From the NCBI GenBank assembly GCA_002862435.1, contig PKDC01000012.1, positions 1 through 64,000 of the forward strand: a DNA stretch of 64,000 bases. The letters are read 5' to 3'. Source of the stretch: Pseudomonadota bacterium (lineage in GTDB: Bacteria; Pseudomonadota; Gammaproteobacteria; UBA5335). Below the pieces are notes generated by a model that saw nothing but the letters and a program-made list of their open reading frames with translations, searched no databases and was not told where the DNA came from. Positions within the stretch are counted from its first letter, which is position 1. Each line of letters opens with the position of its first letter. Positions 55,459-64,000 of the stretch are shown here, piece after piece. A program made the position numbers and the translations under genes.

Positions 55459-57762
55459 ATGGACCAGGCCACCCACAACAAGATCGTCTCCTTCATCTGG
55501 GGCATCGCCGACGACGTGCTGCGCGACCTCTTCAAGCGCGGCAAGTACCCGGACGTGATCCTGCCCATGTGCGTCATCCGCCGCATGGACGCCGTGCTCG
55601 AACCGACCAAGCAGGCGGTGCGCGACCAGAAAACCCTGCTCGACATCGCCGGCATCACCGAGCAGCGCGCCGCCCTGTGCGACGCCGCGGGGCAGGCCTT
55701 CTACAACACCTCGAAGTTCACGCTGCGCGATCTCAAGTCCCGCGGCAGCCAGCAGCAGTTGCTGGCCGACTTCGAGGATTACCTGAACGGCTTCTCGCAA
55801 AACGTCCAGGACATCCTCGACAACTTCAAATTCCGTAACCAGCTCCAGACGCTGTCCAAGGCCGATGCCATCGGCACGCTGATCAACAAGTTCCTCGATC
55901 CCGACATCGACCTCTCGCCGGCCGGCATCGACAACCACGCCATGGGCACGGTGTTCGAGGAGCTGGTGCGCAAGTTCAACGAGGACAATAACGAGGAAGC
56001 CGGCGAGCACTGGACCCCGCGCGACGCCGTGCGCCTGATGGCCAACCTCGTCTTTCTGCCAATCGAAGCGGACATCAAATCCGGCACCTACCTGCTCTAC
56101 GACTGCGCCTGCGGCACCGGCGGCATGCTCACCGTCGCCGAGGAGACGCTCACCGCCATCGGTGCCAAACGCGGCCTGCAGATCGACAGCCATCTCTACG
56201 GCCAGGAGATCAACCCCGAGACCTACGCCGTCTGCAAGGCCGACATGCTGCTCAAGGGCGAGGGCGAGAACGCCGACCACATCGTCGGCGGCGCGGAATG
56301 GTCCACCCTCGCGCACGACGCCTTCCCCGCACAAGCATTCGATTTCATGCTCGCCAACCCCCCCTACGGCAAGAGCTGGAAGAAGGACCTGGAGGCGATG
56401 GGCGGCAAGGACGGTATGCGCGACCCGCGCTTCAGGGTCATGCACAACGGCGAGGAGCTGTCGCTGGTCACCCGCTCCAGCGACGGGCAGATGCTGTTCC
56501 TGGCCAACATGGCCTCGAAGATGAACGGCACGTCACCGCTGGGCAGCCGCATCGCCGAGGTGCACAACGGGTCGTCACTGTTCACCGGCGACGCCGGCCA
56601 GGGCGAGAGCAACATCCGCCGCTGGCTGATCGAGAACGACTGGCTCGAAGCCATCGTCGCGCTGCCGCTGAACCTGTTCTACAACACCGGCATCGCCACC
56701 TACGTCTGGGTGCTATCCAACCGCAAACCCGCGCACCGCAAGGGCCGGGTGCAGCTCATCGACGCCAGCCAGTGGTTCAAGCCGCTGCGCAAGAACCTCG
56801 GCAAGAAGAACTGTGAGCTCTCGCCCCAGGACATCGAGCGCATCAGCCGCACGTTTCTGGCGTTCAAGGAGACGCCGGAGTCGAAAATCTTCCCAAACGC
56901 CGCTTTCGGTTACTGGAAAGTCACGGTCGAGCGCCCGTTGCGCCTGCATAGCCAGCTCACCCTCAAGGCCATCGAGACGCTGCGCTTCACCTCCGGCGAC
57001 GAGGACATCCGCGCGGCGCTCCATGAGGAGTTCGGCGACGACCTATTCAGCAACTTCGCCAAGGTCGCCGTCGCGCTGGAAAAGCGCCTCGCCGATTGGG
57101 GCAATGACGAGGACGAGGGCGACGACGAAGAGGGTGGCAGCGCCAAAAAAGGCCTGCCCGAGAAGAAGCGCAAGAAGCTGCTCGACCCCAGGACCTGGGA
57201 GCGCGACGGCCGCCTGGTCGAGGTTGCCACCAGACTGCGCGCGGCGCTCGGCGATGCGCTGTTCGAGGACCACAACGAGTTCCGCAACCGCGTGGACGAG
57301 GCGCTCAGGCAGGCCGGCATCAAGCTCGCCGCCGCCGACAAGAAGCTAATCCTCAAGGCCGTGAGCTGGCGCGTCGAGACCGCTACGCCCGTCATCGCCA
57401 AGATGCACAAGCCCGGCAAGGCCAAGGCCGCCCCGCTGCGCGGCCTGTTCGAAGCGACGGTGGACGGCAAGCCCGCGATCATCGAGTACGAGCCCGACTC
57501 CGACCTGCGCGATACCGAACAGGTGCCGCTATTGGAAGAGGGTGGCATCGAGGCCTTCATCCGCCGTGAAGTGCTGCCCTACACGCCGGACGCGTGGATC
57601 AAGGAAGACGCTACGAAGATCGGCTACGAGATCAGCTTCACGCGGCACTTCTACAAGCCAAAGCCGCTACGCACGCTGGAGGAGATCAGCGCGGACATCC
57701 TCGCCATCGAGAAGGAAGCCGAGGGATTGCTGGATGGCCTGCTGAAGGTGGGTGCCAAGTGA
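55459..57762 (+). CDS. hsdM: Type I restriction-modification methyltransferase HsdM (long form)
   Basis: A 767-residue N6-adenine methyltransferase. The HsdM N-terminal domain (about 1-150) is followed by the SAM-binding motif D-C-A-C-G-T-G-G (about 215-222) and the catalytic N-P-P-Y (about 299-302). A C-terminal extension of about 260 residues, with an acidic/Lys-rich linker near 550-575, makes it longer than classic HsdM. It should methylate adenine in the HsdS target on both strands. The stop overlaps the next gene's GTG start. Confidence 0.93.
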   Translation: MDQATHNKIVSFIWGIADDVLRDLFKRGKYPDVILPMCVIRRMDAVLEPTKQAVRDQKTLLDIAGITEQRAALCDAAGQAFYNTSKFTLRDLKSRGSQQQLLADFEDYLNGFSQNVQDILDNFKFRNQLQTLSKADAIGTLINKFLDPDIDLSPAGIDNHAMGTVFEELVRKFNEDNNEEAGEHWTPRDAVRLMANLVFLPIEADIKSGTYLLYDCACGTGGMLTVAEETLTAIGAKRGLQIDSHLYGQEINPETYAVCKADMLLKGEGENADHIVGGAEWSTLAHDAFPAQAFDFMLANPPYGKSWKKDLEAMGGKDGMRDPRFRVMHNGEELSLVTRSSDGQMLFLANMASKMNGTSPLGSRIAEVHNGSSLFTGDAGQGESNIRRWLIENDWLEAIVALPLNLFYNTGIATYVWVLSNRKPAHRKGRVQLIDASQWFKPLRKNLGKKNCELSPQDIERISRTFLAFKETPESKIFPNAAFGYWKVTVERPLRLHSQLTLKAIETLRFTSGDEDIRAALHEEFGDDLFSNFAKVAVALEKRLADWGNDEDEGDDEEGGSAKKGLPEKKRKKLLDPRTWERDGRLVEVATRLRAALGDALFEDHNEFRNRVDEALRQAGIKLAAADKKLILKAVSWRVETATPVIAKMHKPGKAKAAPLRGLFEATVDGKPAIIEYEPDSDLRDTEQVPLLEEGGIEAFIRREVLPYTPDAWIKEDATKIGYEISFTRHFYKPKPLRTLEEISADILAIEKEAEGLLDGLLKVGAK

Positions 57763-59861
57763 AAGCCACCGAAGCCAAGCTGCTCGCCTTCCTCCAGAAG
57801 TCACCGCAGTTCGTCATCCCGATCTACCAGCGCACCTACTCGTGGACCGACAAGCAGTGCCGCCAGTTGTGGGACGACATCCTGCGCGCCGGGTCGAACG
57901 ACGCCATCGCCGTGCACTTCATCGGCTCGATCGTCTACGTCGAGCAGGGGCTGTCGCAGGTCACGCACCAGGCGCCCCTGCTCGTGATCGACGGCCAGCA
58001 GCGCCTGACCACCGTGTCGCTGCTGATTGAGGCGCTGGCTCGCGCGCTGGGCGACGGCGAGCCGGTCGATGGCTTCTCCGCCGCCAAGCTGCGCCATTAC
58101 TACCTGAGCAACCCGCTCGAAAGCGGCGACCGCTACTTCAAGCTGCTGCTGTCGCAGACCGACAACGCCTCGCTCAAGGCGGTCATCAGGCACACCGAGC
58201 AGCCGCAGGAGCCGTCGCTGCGCGTGACGCAGAACTTCGAGCTGTTCACCGATCTGCTCGCCAGGCACAAGGACGACCTCGCCGCGGTCTGTCGCGGCCT
58301 CGCCAAGCTGGTGGTAGTGGACATCGCGCTCAGCCGCGACCAGGACAACCCGCAGCTGATCTTCGAGAGCATGAACTCCACCGGCAAGGAGCTGAGTCAG
58401 GCCGACCTGATCCGCAACTTCATCCTCATGGGCCTCGAGCCCGCGCTCCAGACGCGCCTCTACGAAGAATACTGGCGTCCGATGGAGCAGGACTTCGGGC
58501 AGGAGGCCTACGGCACCCAGTTCGACAGCTTTATGCGCCACTACCTGACCGTGCGCACCGGCGGCATCCCGCGCGAGCGCGAGGTCTACGAAGCGTTCAA
58601 GGCCTACTCCCGCACCACGCCCGTGCAGGGCGCGGGCATCGAGGCGCTGGTCAAGGAAATTCGCGCCTTCGCCCGCTACTTCTGCGCCCTCGCCCTGGGC
58701 CGTGAGCAGAACGCGGCGCTCAGCCCCGCCTTCCACGACCTGCGCGAGCTGAAGGTCGAGGTCGCCTACCCGTTCCTGCTGGAGCTGTACCACGACTACG
58801 CCAACGACACCCTCAGCGCCGCCGACTTCGCCGCCGCCGTGCGGCTGGTGGAGGCCTACGTATTCCGCCGCGCCATCTGCGCGATTCCCACCAACTCGAT
58901 GAACAAGACCTTCGCCACCTTCGGCAAGGCACTCAAGAAGGGCCGCTACCTCGAGAGCATCCAGGCGCACTTCCTGACGCTGCCGTCCTATCGCCGCTTC
59001 CCCGCCGACGACGAGTTCCGGCGCGACCTGCACACGCGCGACCTCTACAACTTCCGCAGCCGCAGCTACTGGCTGCGCCGGCTGGAGCACCACGGCTGGA
59101 AGGAGCGCGTGCCGGTGGACGAGTACACCATCGAGCACATCCTGCCGCAGAACCCCGACCTGCCGGCGGCGTGGCAGCAGGCACTCGGGGCCGACTGGCA
59201 GCGCGTGCAGCAGCAGTGGCTACACACGCTGGGCAACCTCACGCTCACCGGCTACAACGCCGAGTACAGCGACCGCCCCTTCGCCGACAAGCGCGACATG
59301 GCCGGCGGCTTCAAGCAAAGCCCGCTCAAGCTCAACGCCGGCCTCGGCCAGCTCGACGCCTGGAACGAAACTGCCATCCAGGAGCGCGCGGGGCGGCTCG
59401 CCGACCAGGCGCTCAACGTGTGGGCCGCGCCCCGGCTCGATGCCGCAACGCTGGCCGCCTATCAGCCGGAAAAGATGGCCGCGACCGGCGGCTACACCAT
59501 CGCGGACCACCCGAACCTGCTTGCTCCCGGCTTGCGCGCGGTGTTCGAGGCCTTCCGCAAGGAGGTGCTCGCGCTCGATCCGTGTGTGACCGAGGAGTTC
59601 ATGAAGCTGTACGTGGCCTACAAGGCCGAGACCAACTTCGTGGACGTGGTGCCGCAGGCCAAGCGGCTGCGGCTGAGCCTCAACATGGCGTTCGCCGAGA
59701 TCCACGACCCGAAGGGGCTGTGCAAGGACGTGACCCATATCGGCCGTTGGGGCAACGGCGACGTGGAGGTCGGCCTCCAGTCGCTGGCCGAGTTGCCCTA
59801 CGTCATGGGCCTGGTGCGCCAGTCCTACGAGCGCCAGATGGGCGACGGAGGCGAGGCATGA
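57759..59861 (+). CDS. DUF262/DUF1524 (GmrSD-like) nuclease inside the hsd operon
   Basis: A 700-residue protein with the GmrSD layout in one chain. The N-terminal DUF262 domain has I-P-I-Y-Q-R-T-Y-S-W (20-29) and the nucleotide-site D-G-Q-Q-R-L-T-T (78-85). The C-terminal DUF1524 HNH domain has Y-T-I-E-H-I-L-P-Q (about 456-464). In known systems the NTP-dependent GmrSD proteins cut modified phage DNA. The start is GTG 57759, overlapping the hsdM stop (GTGA), and the stop overlaps hsdS, so it is made with the type I system. The C-terminal 170 residues also look like a DUF5655-type module, less certainly. Confidence 0.87.
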   Translation: MKATEAKLLAFLQKSPQFVIPIYQRTYSWTDKQCRQLWDDILRAGSNDAIAVHFIGSIVYVEQGLSQVTHQAPLLVIDGQQRLTTVSLLIEALARALGDGEPVDGFSAAKLRHYYLSNPLESGDRYFKLLLSQTDNASLKAVIRHTEQPQEPSLRVTQNFELFTDLLARHKDDLAAVCRGLAKLVVVDIALSRDQDNPQLIFESMNSTGKELSQADLIRNFILMGLEPALQTRLYEEYWRPMEQDFGQEAYGTQFDSFMRHYLTVRTGGIPREREVYEAFKAYSRTTPVQGAGIEALVKEIRAFARYFCALALGREQNAALSPAFHDLRELKVEVAYPFLLELYHDYANDTLSAADFAAAVRLVEAYVFRRAICAIPTNSMNKTFATFGKALKKGRYLESIQAHFLTLPSYRRFPADDEFRRDLHTRDLYNFRSRSYWLRRLEHHGWKERVPVDEYTIEHILPQNPDLPAAWQQALGADWQRVQQQWLHTLGNLTLTGYNAEYSDRPFADKRDMAGGFKQSPLKLNAGLGQLDAWNETAIQERAGRLADQALNVWAAPRLDAATLAAYQPEKMAATGGYTIADHPNLLAPGLRAVFEAFRKEVLALDPCVTEEFMKLYVAYKAETNFVDVVPQAKRLRLSLNMAFAEIHDPKGLCKDVTHIGRWGNGDVEVGLQSLAELPYVMGLVRQSYERQMGDGGEA

Positions 59862-61273
59862 TCGCCGACCTCAAGCCCTATGCGGAGTACAAGGAATCGG
59901 ATGCTCCTTGGTTTGGTGATGTTCCGGGCCACTGGGAGCTAAAGAGACTCGGGTCGGTGTTCGCAGAACGTAGCGAAACGAACGAGAAGTACGAGGTGGC
60001 TGAGGTACTTTCAGTGCTCAAGGACATCGGCGTCATTCCCTATTCGGAGAAAGGGCGAATCGGAAACAAGAAATCTGAAGATATAGGTCGATACAAAATC
60101 GTTCGCCCAGATGATCTGGTGGTGAACTGCATGAACGTGATCATCGGGTCCGTGGGTCGCTCTCGTTATACCGGGTGCCTCAGTCCCGTCTATTACGTTT
60201 TGAAGAGAAGGCAGCCAGAATATCTCCCACGCTATCTGGAGTTGGTGTTTCAGCACAAATCCTTCCAGCGGAGTTTGGTGCGAATTGGCAATGGAATCCT
60301 TGCGCACCGCATGCGAATTCCGATGGAGAAACTAAAGGCAGAGCTGTTTCCGCTCCCCCCGCCCGACGAGCAGGCGGCGATTGTGCGGTTTCTGGACTGG
60401 GCGAACGGGCGGCTGGAGCGGGCGATCCGGGCGAAGCGGAAGGTGATCGCGCTGCTGGGCGAGCAGAAGCAGGCCATCATCCACCGCGCCGTCACCCGCG
60501 GCCTCGACCCCTCCGTCCCCCTCAAACCCTCCGGCATCCCTTGGCTCGGCGACATTCCCCAGCATTGGGACATGTGGCGCATCAGTCGATTCGCGAAAGT
60601 CGGCAATGGCTCAACACCATCGCGTGCGCAGCCAAGGTACTGGAATGGCGGGTCGTATCCATGGCTGAATAGTTCGCAGATCAATCGCGGAATGATTGAT
60701 AGCGCGGACCAGGTCGTCACGCGGACCGCGTTGAAGGAGTGCCACCTTCCCCGAGTGCCTGCTGGTAGCGTTCTGGTCGCGATTACTGGTCAGGGCAAGA
60801 CACGTGGAATGGCGGCTGTGCTGTCCATAGAGGCGACTATTAATCAGCACGTTGCATACATCACGCCCCGCGTACCGGTGGTGAGCCCGGCGTTTCTTCA
60901 CCTGTTGCTTAGCGCAGCCTATGCGCAGCTTCGTGCGATCAGTGATGACTCAGGCAGCACCAAAGGCGCACTCACTTGCGAGGACATCAAACGCTTCAAG
61001 GTTCCGATTCCATCCCTAGTTGAGCAAGCAGCCCTGCTGAATCGTATTCGGATCGAAACGAGCACGTTGGACGCGACTCGCTCCCGCCTCGAACGCGAAA
61101 TCGAGCTCCTCCGCGAATACCGCACCCGCCTCGTCGCCGATGTGGTTACCGGCAAGCTCGATGTGCGCGAGGCGGCGGCGCGGCTGCCCGACGAAGCGCC
61201 CCTCGAAACAGTCGAGGACGACGCCGACCTGGGCGGCGAAATCGAAAGCGAAGCCGAGGAAATTGAGGCATGA
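59858..61273 (+). CDS. hsdS: Type I specificity subunit HsdS
   Basis: A 471-residue protein starting at the ATG overlapping the upstream stop. It has two target-recognition domains, each opened by a W-x-G-D-V/I-P-x-H-W motif (W-F-G-D-V-P-G-H-W near residue 18 and W-L-G-D-I-P-Q-H-W near 229), each followed by a helical conserved region (P-P-D-E-Q-A-A-I-V-R-F and S-L-V-E-Q-A-A-L-L-N-R-I). It sets the DNA target. Local base composition is lower in GC within the recognition domains, as usual for exchanged specificity cassettes. The stop overlaps darT. Confidence 0.93.
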   Translation: MIADLKPYAEYKESDAPWFGDVPGHWELKRLGSVFAERSETNEKYEVAEVLSVLKDIGVIPYSEKGRIGNKKSEDIGRYKIVRPDDLVVNCMNVIIGSVGRSRYTGCLSPVYYVLKRRQPEYLPRYLELVFQHKSFQRSLVRIGNGILAHRMRIPMEKLKAELFPLPPPDEQAAIVRFLDWANGRLERAIRAKRKVIALLGEQKQAIIHRAVTRGLDPSVPLKPSGIPWLGDIPQHWDMWRISRFAKVGNGSTPSRAQPRYWNGGSYPWLNSSQINRGMIDSADQVVTRTALKECHLPRVPAGSVLVAITGQGKTRGMAAVLSIEATINQHVAYITPRVPVVSPAFLHLLLSAAYAQLRAISDDSGSTKGALTCEDIKRFKVPIPSLVEQAALLNRIRIETSTLDATRSRLEREIELLREYRTRLVADVVTGKLDVREAAARLPDEAPLETVEDDADLGGEIESEAEEIEA

Positions 61274-61923
61274 CCGTCCCGGCGCAGCCCAAGCTCTACC
61301 ACATCGTGCATGTGGATCGGCTGCGCTCCATCGTGGCCGATGGGCACCTGTGGAGTGATCGCTAGGTATTGCGCCGCGCGTCGCAGGGCACCGAGTTGGG
61401 CACGACGATCGGCATGAGCAGCATCAAGCAGCGCCGACTGAACGAGCTGCGGCTGACCAGCCACCCCGAGCTGTTCGTGGGCGACTGCGTGCCGTTCTAT
61501 TTCTGCCCACGATCGGTCATGCTGTTCTTGATCCACCGGGCCAACCATCCCGAGCTGACGTATCGCGGTGGCCAGGAGCCGATGCTGCATCTGGAGGCGG
61601 ACCTGCACGCCGTGGTGCAATGGGCGCAGCAGCAGGGCCTGCGCTGGGCGTTCACGCTGTCGAATGCGGGCGCGTACTACTTCGAGGATCGCTGTGATCT
61701 TGCCGAGTTGGGCGAGATCAACTGGACCGCAGTGCAGGCCGGTGATTGGAGGAACTTTAAAGAGGGCAAGCAGGCCGAGTTCCTTGTGGAACGCGCCTTT
61801 CCCTGGCATTTGGTGGAACGCATCGGCGTAAAGTCACCGTCAACTTATCGATTGGCGACGAATGCGCTGCCGTCGCCGGGACATCGCCCGCCGGTCGAGC
61901 TGCGGCCGGAGTGGTACTACTGA
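61270..61923 (+). pseudogene. darT: DarT-like DNA ADP-ribosyltransferase toxin with in-frame amber stop
   Basis: The frame from ATG 61270 (overlapping hsdS) encodes a 217-residue DarT: N-terminal Y-H-I-V-H-V-D-R-L-R-S-I-V-A-D-G, then G-T-T-I-G-M-S-S-I-K-Q-R-R-L-N-E-L, V-P-F-Y-F-C-P-R-S-V-M-L and the catalytic-Glu region K-Q-A-E-F-L-V-E. Codon 32 (61363-61365) is TAG; family alignment suggests a Glu or similar codon there. Everything after it is intact and stays in frame. Either the toxin is inactivated, or the stop is a sequencing error or is bypassed. A late restart (TTG 61369 or ATG 61414) would lack the N-terminal NAD-binding part. DarT adds ADP-ribose to thymidine in single-stranded DNA. 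Confidence 0.85.
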
Positions 61924-61937
61924 ACAAGGGCGCGAAC

Positions 61938-63011
61938 ATGATCGAGTACACCCAAGGCGACATTCTGAAGTGCGAGGCCGAGGCCCTGGTCAACACGGTG
62001 AACTGTGTGGGTGTGATGGGGCGCGGCATTGCCTTGCAGTTCAAGCGCATGTTCCCGGAAAACTTCAAGGCCTATGCCGCCGCCTGCAAACGGCAGCAGG
62101 TGCAGCCGGGGCGCATGTTCGTGTTCGACACCGGCGAGCTGACGCCGCCGCGCTACATCATCAATTTCCCCACCAAGCGCCACTGGCGCGGCAAGAGCCG
62201 CGTGGAGGACATCGAGGCCGGCCTGGTGGCGTTGGTGGCCACCATCCGCGAGCGCGGCATCCGGTCCATTGCCATCCCGCCGCTGGGCAGCGGGCTGGGC
62301 GGGCTGGACTGGGCACAGGTGCGGCCGCGTATCGAGGCGGCGCTGCGCGAGCTGGAGGATGTGCGCGTGATCGTGTTCGAGCCCGGTGGCGCGCCCGCCG
62401 CCGACACCGTCCAGCACCAACGCGAAGTGCCGAAGATGACGCCGGGGCGCGCCGCGCTGGTGGAGCTGTTGAACCGCTACCTGCGCGGCCTGCTGGACCC
62501 CTTTGTGACGCTGCTGGAAGCGCACAAGCTGATGTACTTCATGCAGGAGGCCGGGCAGCCCCTGCGCTTGCGCTACACGCAGGCGCCCTATGGGCCGTAT
62601 GCGGAAAACCTGCGGCATGTGCTGCGCGAGGTCGAGGGGCATCTGATCTCGGGCTACGCCGATGGCGGCGACGCGCCGGACAAGCAACTGCAACTGGTGC
62701 CCGGTGCGGCCGAAGACGCCGAGGCATTTCTGGCGGCCGATGCCGAAACGCGGGCGCGCTTCGAGCGCGTGGCGGAGCTGGTGGAGGGCTTCGAAACCCC
62801 GTTCGGTCTGGAACTGCTGGCGACGGTCCATTGGGTGATGACACGGCAGGGTGCGGCGAGCCTGGACGAGGTCGTCGAGCGCACCTACGCCTGGAATGAA
62901 CGCAAGCGGCAGTTCACGCCGCGCCAGATCGGCATTGCGGTGAACTGCCTGACGCGCAAGGGCTGGGCGGGTGGCAGCGCTCGGCCGGATGTGGCCCGGG
63001 TGTTTGGTTGA
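61938..63011 (+). CDS. darG: DarG antitoxin (macrodomain ADP-ribosyl glycohydrolase)
   Basis: A 357-residue antitoxin. Residues 1-155 are a macrodomain (Q-G-D-I-L, N-T-V-N-C-V-G-V-M-G-R-G-I-A-L, P-P-L-G-S-G-L-G-G-L), which removes ADP-ribose from DNA. The C-terminal 200 residues, with H-K-L-M-Y-F-M-Q-E-A-G and A-P-Y-G-P-Y-A-E-N-L, are the DarT-binding/inhibiting part seen in full-length DarG. The ATG lies 14 bp after the darT stop. It is intact although its toxin carries a stop codon. Confidence 0.93.
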   Translation: MIEYTQGDILKCEAEALVNTVNCVGVMGRGIALQFKRMFPENFKAYAAACKRQQVQPGRMFVFDTGELTPPRYIINFPTKRHWRGKSRVEDIEAGLVALVATIRERGIRSIAIPPLGSGLGGLDWAQVRPRIEAALRELEDVRVIVFEPGGAPAADTVQHQREVPKMTPGRAALVELLNRYLRGLLDPFVTLLEAHKLMYFMQEAGQPLRLRYTQAPYGPYAENLRHVLREVEGHLISGYADGGDAPDKQLQLVPGAAEDAEAFLAADAETRARFERVAELVEGFETPFGLELLATVHWVMTRQGAASLDEVVERTYAWNERKRQFTPRQIGIAVNCLTRKGWAGGSARPDVARVFG

Positions 63012-63144
63012 TGGTTGGTTGATGGGTTGTTGATGGCATCGGCCGAACAGGTAGCAAGTCGGATGCTTTCTGTTGACAGATCAATGGGATGCCAAGGGTG
63101 GGTTTGGTTGATGAGTACTTGATGGAGCAAGGCGGGGAGACGCT
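63005..63144 (+). repeat. Short TTGATG-type repeats before hsdR
   Basis: The end of darG and the 133-bp gap after it carry repeated GGTTGATG/TTGATGG units (near 63007, 63018, 63029, 63116 and 63119-63124), giving a GT-rich, low-complexity strand. TTGACA occurs at 63073-63078, but no good -10 follows. A leader or a site of slippage is possible. Confidence 0.35.
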
Positions 63145-64000
63145 TTGAGCACCGACACCAGCGAGAAGGGCCTGGAAACCCTGATCGTGCGGCACATGGC
63201 CGGCACGGACGGACTCGCCGTGGCTCCGAACAGGGTCGCCGAGCGGCCGCCGGCCTACGGTGGCACCGGCTACACCGCCGGCAGCCCGCAGGACTACGAC
63301 CGCGCCCACGCGCTTGATGTGCCGCAACTGTTCGCCTTCCTGCGCGCCACGCAGCCGGAGGCGTTCAGGAAGCTGGCGCTGGCCGACGCGAACGACGCCA
63401 GGGACATCAACCGCCTGAAGTTCCTCGCCCGCCTGTCCGGCGAGATCGGCAAACGCGGGGTGATCGACGTGCTGCGCAAGGGCGTGGCGCACGGGCCGCT
63501 GCACTTCGATCTGTTCTACGGCACGCCCTCGCTGGGCAACGCCAGGGCCGAGAAGCTGCATGCGCAGAACCACTTCTCGATCACCCGCCAGCTCGCCTAC
63601 AGCATGGACGAGACGCGCCGGGCGCTGGATCTGTGCCTGTTCATCAACGGCCTGCCGATCGCGACCTTCGAGCTGAAGAACAGCCTCACCAAGCAGACAG
63701 TCGAGGACGCCGTCCAGCAGTACAAACGCGACCGCGACCCGCGCGAGCGGCTGTTCGAGTTCGGTCGCTGCGTGGTGCATTTCGCGGTGGACGACAGCGA
63801 GGTGCGCATGTGCACCGAGCTGCGCGGCAAGGGCTCGTGGTTTCTGCCCTTCAACAAGGGCCACAACGACGGCGCGGGCAACCCGCCCAACCCGCAGGGC
63901 CTCAAGACCGACTACCTGTGGAAGGAAGTGCTCACGCCGGCGGGGCTGACCGACATCCTCGAAAACTACGCGCAGATCGTCGAGGAGAAGGACCCGCGCA
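63145..64000 (+). CDS. hsdR: Type I restriction endonuclease subunit HsdR, N-terminal part (runs off window)
   Basis: An open frame from TTG 63145 reaches the window end without a stop (285 codons). The start is set by GGGGAG upstream and by the usual HsdR opening (S-T-D-T-S-E-K-G-L-E-T-L-I-V). The N-terminal nuclease domain is present: F-D-L-F-Y-G-T-P, R-Q-L-A-Y-S-M-D-E-T-R-R-A-L-D, and the PD-(D/E)xK element F-I-N-G-L-P-I-A-T-F-E-L-K-N. The helicase motor domains lie beyond the window. It is the cleaving and translocating subunit of the system. Confidence 0.9.
   Translation, partial: MSTDTSEKGLETLIVRHMAGTDGLAVAPNRVAERPPAYGGTGYTAGSPQDYDRAHALDVPQLFAFLRATQPEAFRKLALADANDARDINRLKFLARLSGEIGKRGVIDVLRKGVAHGPLHFDLFYGTPSLGNARAEKLHAQNHFSITRQLAYSMDETRRALDLCLFINGLPIATFELKNSLTKQTVEDAVQQYKRDRDPRERLFEFGRCVVHFAVDDSEVRMCTELRGKGSWFLPFNKGHNDGAGNPPNPQGLKTDYLWKEVLTPAGLTDILENYAQIVEEKDPR

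Overview
The window is high-GC, gene-dense DNA of a beta- or gammaproteobacterial type. This rests on a P-type trb conjugation module with EexN, LysR and DUF2274 genes, ubiD, talB, a NarK gene next to a phosphatase-kinase gene, and a GlgE/TreYZ glucan block. I cannot name the genus. No rRNA, tRNA, complete insertion sequence or CRISPR array was seen.

Region 1 (1-14.5 kb, + strand) is the right-hand part of an integrative conjugative element of the Tn4371 type. It holds a copC-copD cargo end, a LysR regulator, an EexN-like entry-exclusion lipoprotein, the traG/virD4 coupling protein, a CopG-like protein, trbBCDEJLFGI and a DUF2274 gene. Most junctions overlap by 4 bp. A strong hairpin closes the run. 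A 51-codon ORF and a membrane diguanylate cyclase follow (14.8-16.2 kb).

Region 2 (16.2-22.6 kb) is ordinary chromosome: a minus-strand run (DUF3592 protein, tatD, transaldolase, Tat-exported flavin amine oxidase), then a TetR regulator and a plant-ferredoxin-type reductase.

Region 3 (22.7-43.3 kb, minus strand) is an alpha-glucan/trehalose block: glgX-treZ-treY, glgB-glgE-treS/maltokinase and an alpha-amylase-like gene. NarK and a PP2C-Ser/Thr kinase fusion lie inside it. Together the enzymes can turn glucan into trehalose (GlgX, TreY, TreZ) and trehalose back into glucan (TreS, Mak, GlgE, GlgB).

Region 4 (43.7-47.9 kb) holds an SDR protein, a peroxiredoxin-like protein, UbiD and an M16 peptidase.

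Region 5 (48.2-54.2 kb, + strand) is the most striking part. A guanidine-I (ykkC) riboswitch leads an operon of ABC transporter (binding protein, permease, ATPase), an arginase-fold enzyme best read as the nickel guanidine hydrolase GdmH, a UreH-type nickel transporter, ureD and ureA. This predicts uptake of guanidine, hydrolysis to urea and ammonia, nickel supply, and urea hydrolysis. The urease genes stop abruptly after ureA.

Region 6 (55.4-64 kb, + strand) is a defence island: hsdM, a DUF262/HNH (GmrSD-like) nuclease, hsdS, darT (broken by an in-frame amber codon), darG and the start of hsdR, which runs off the window.
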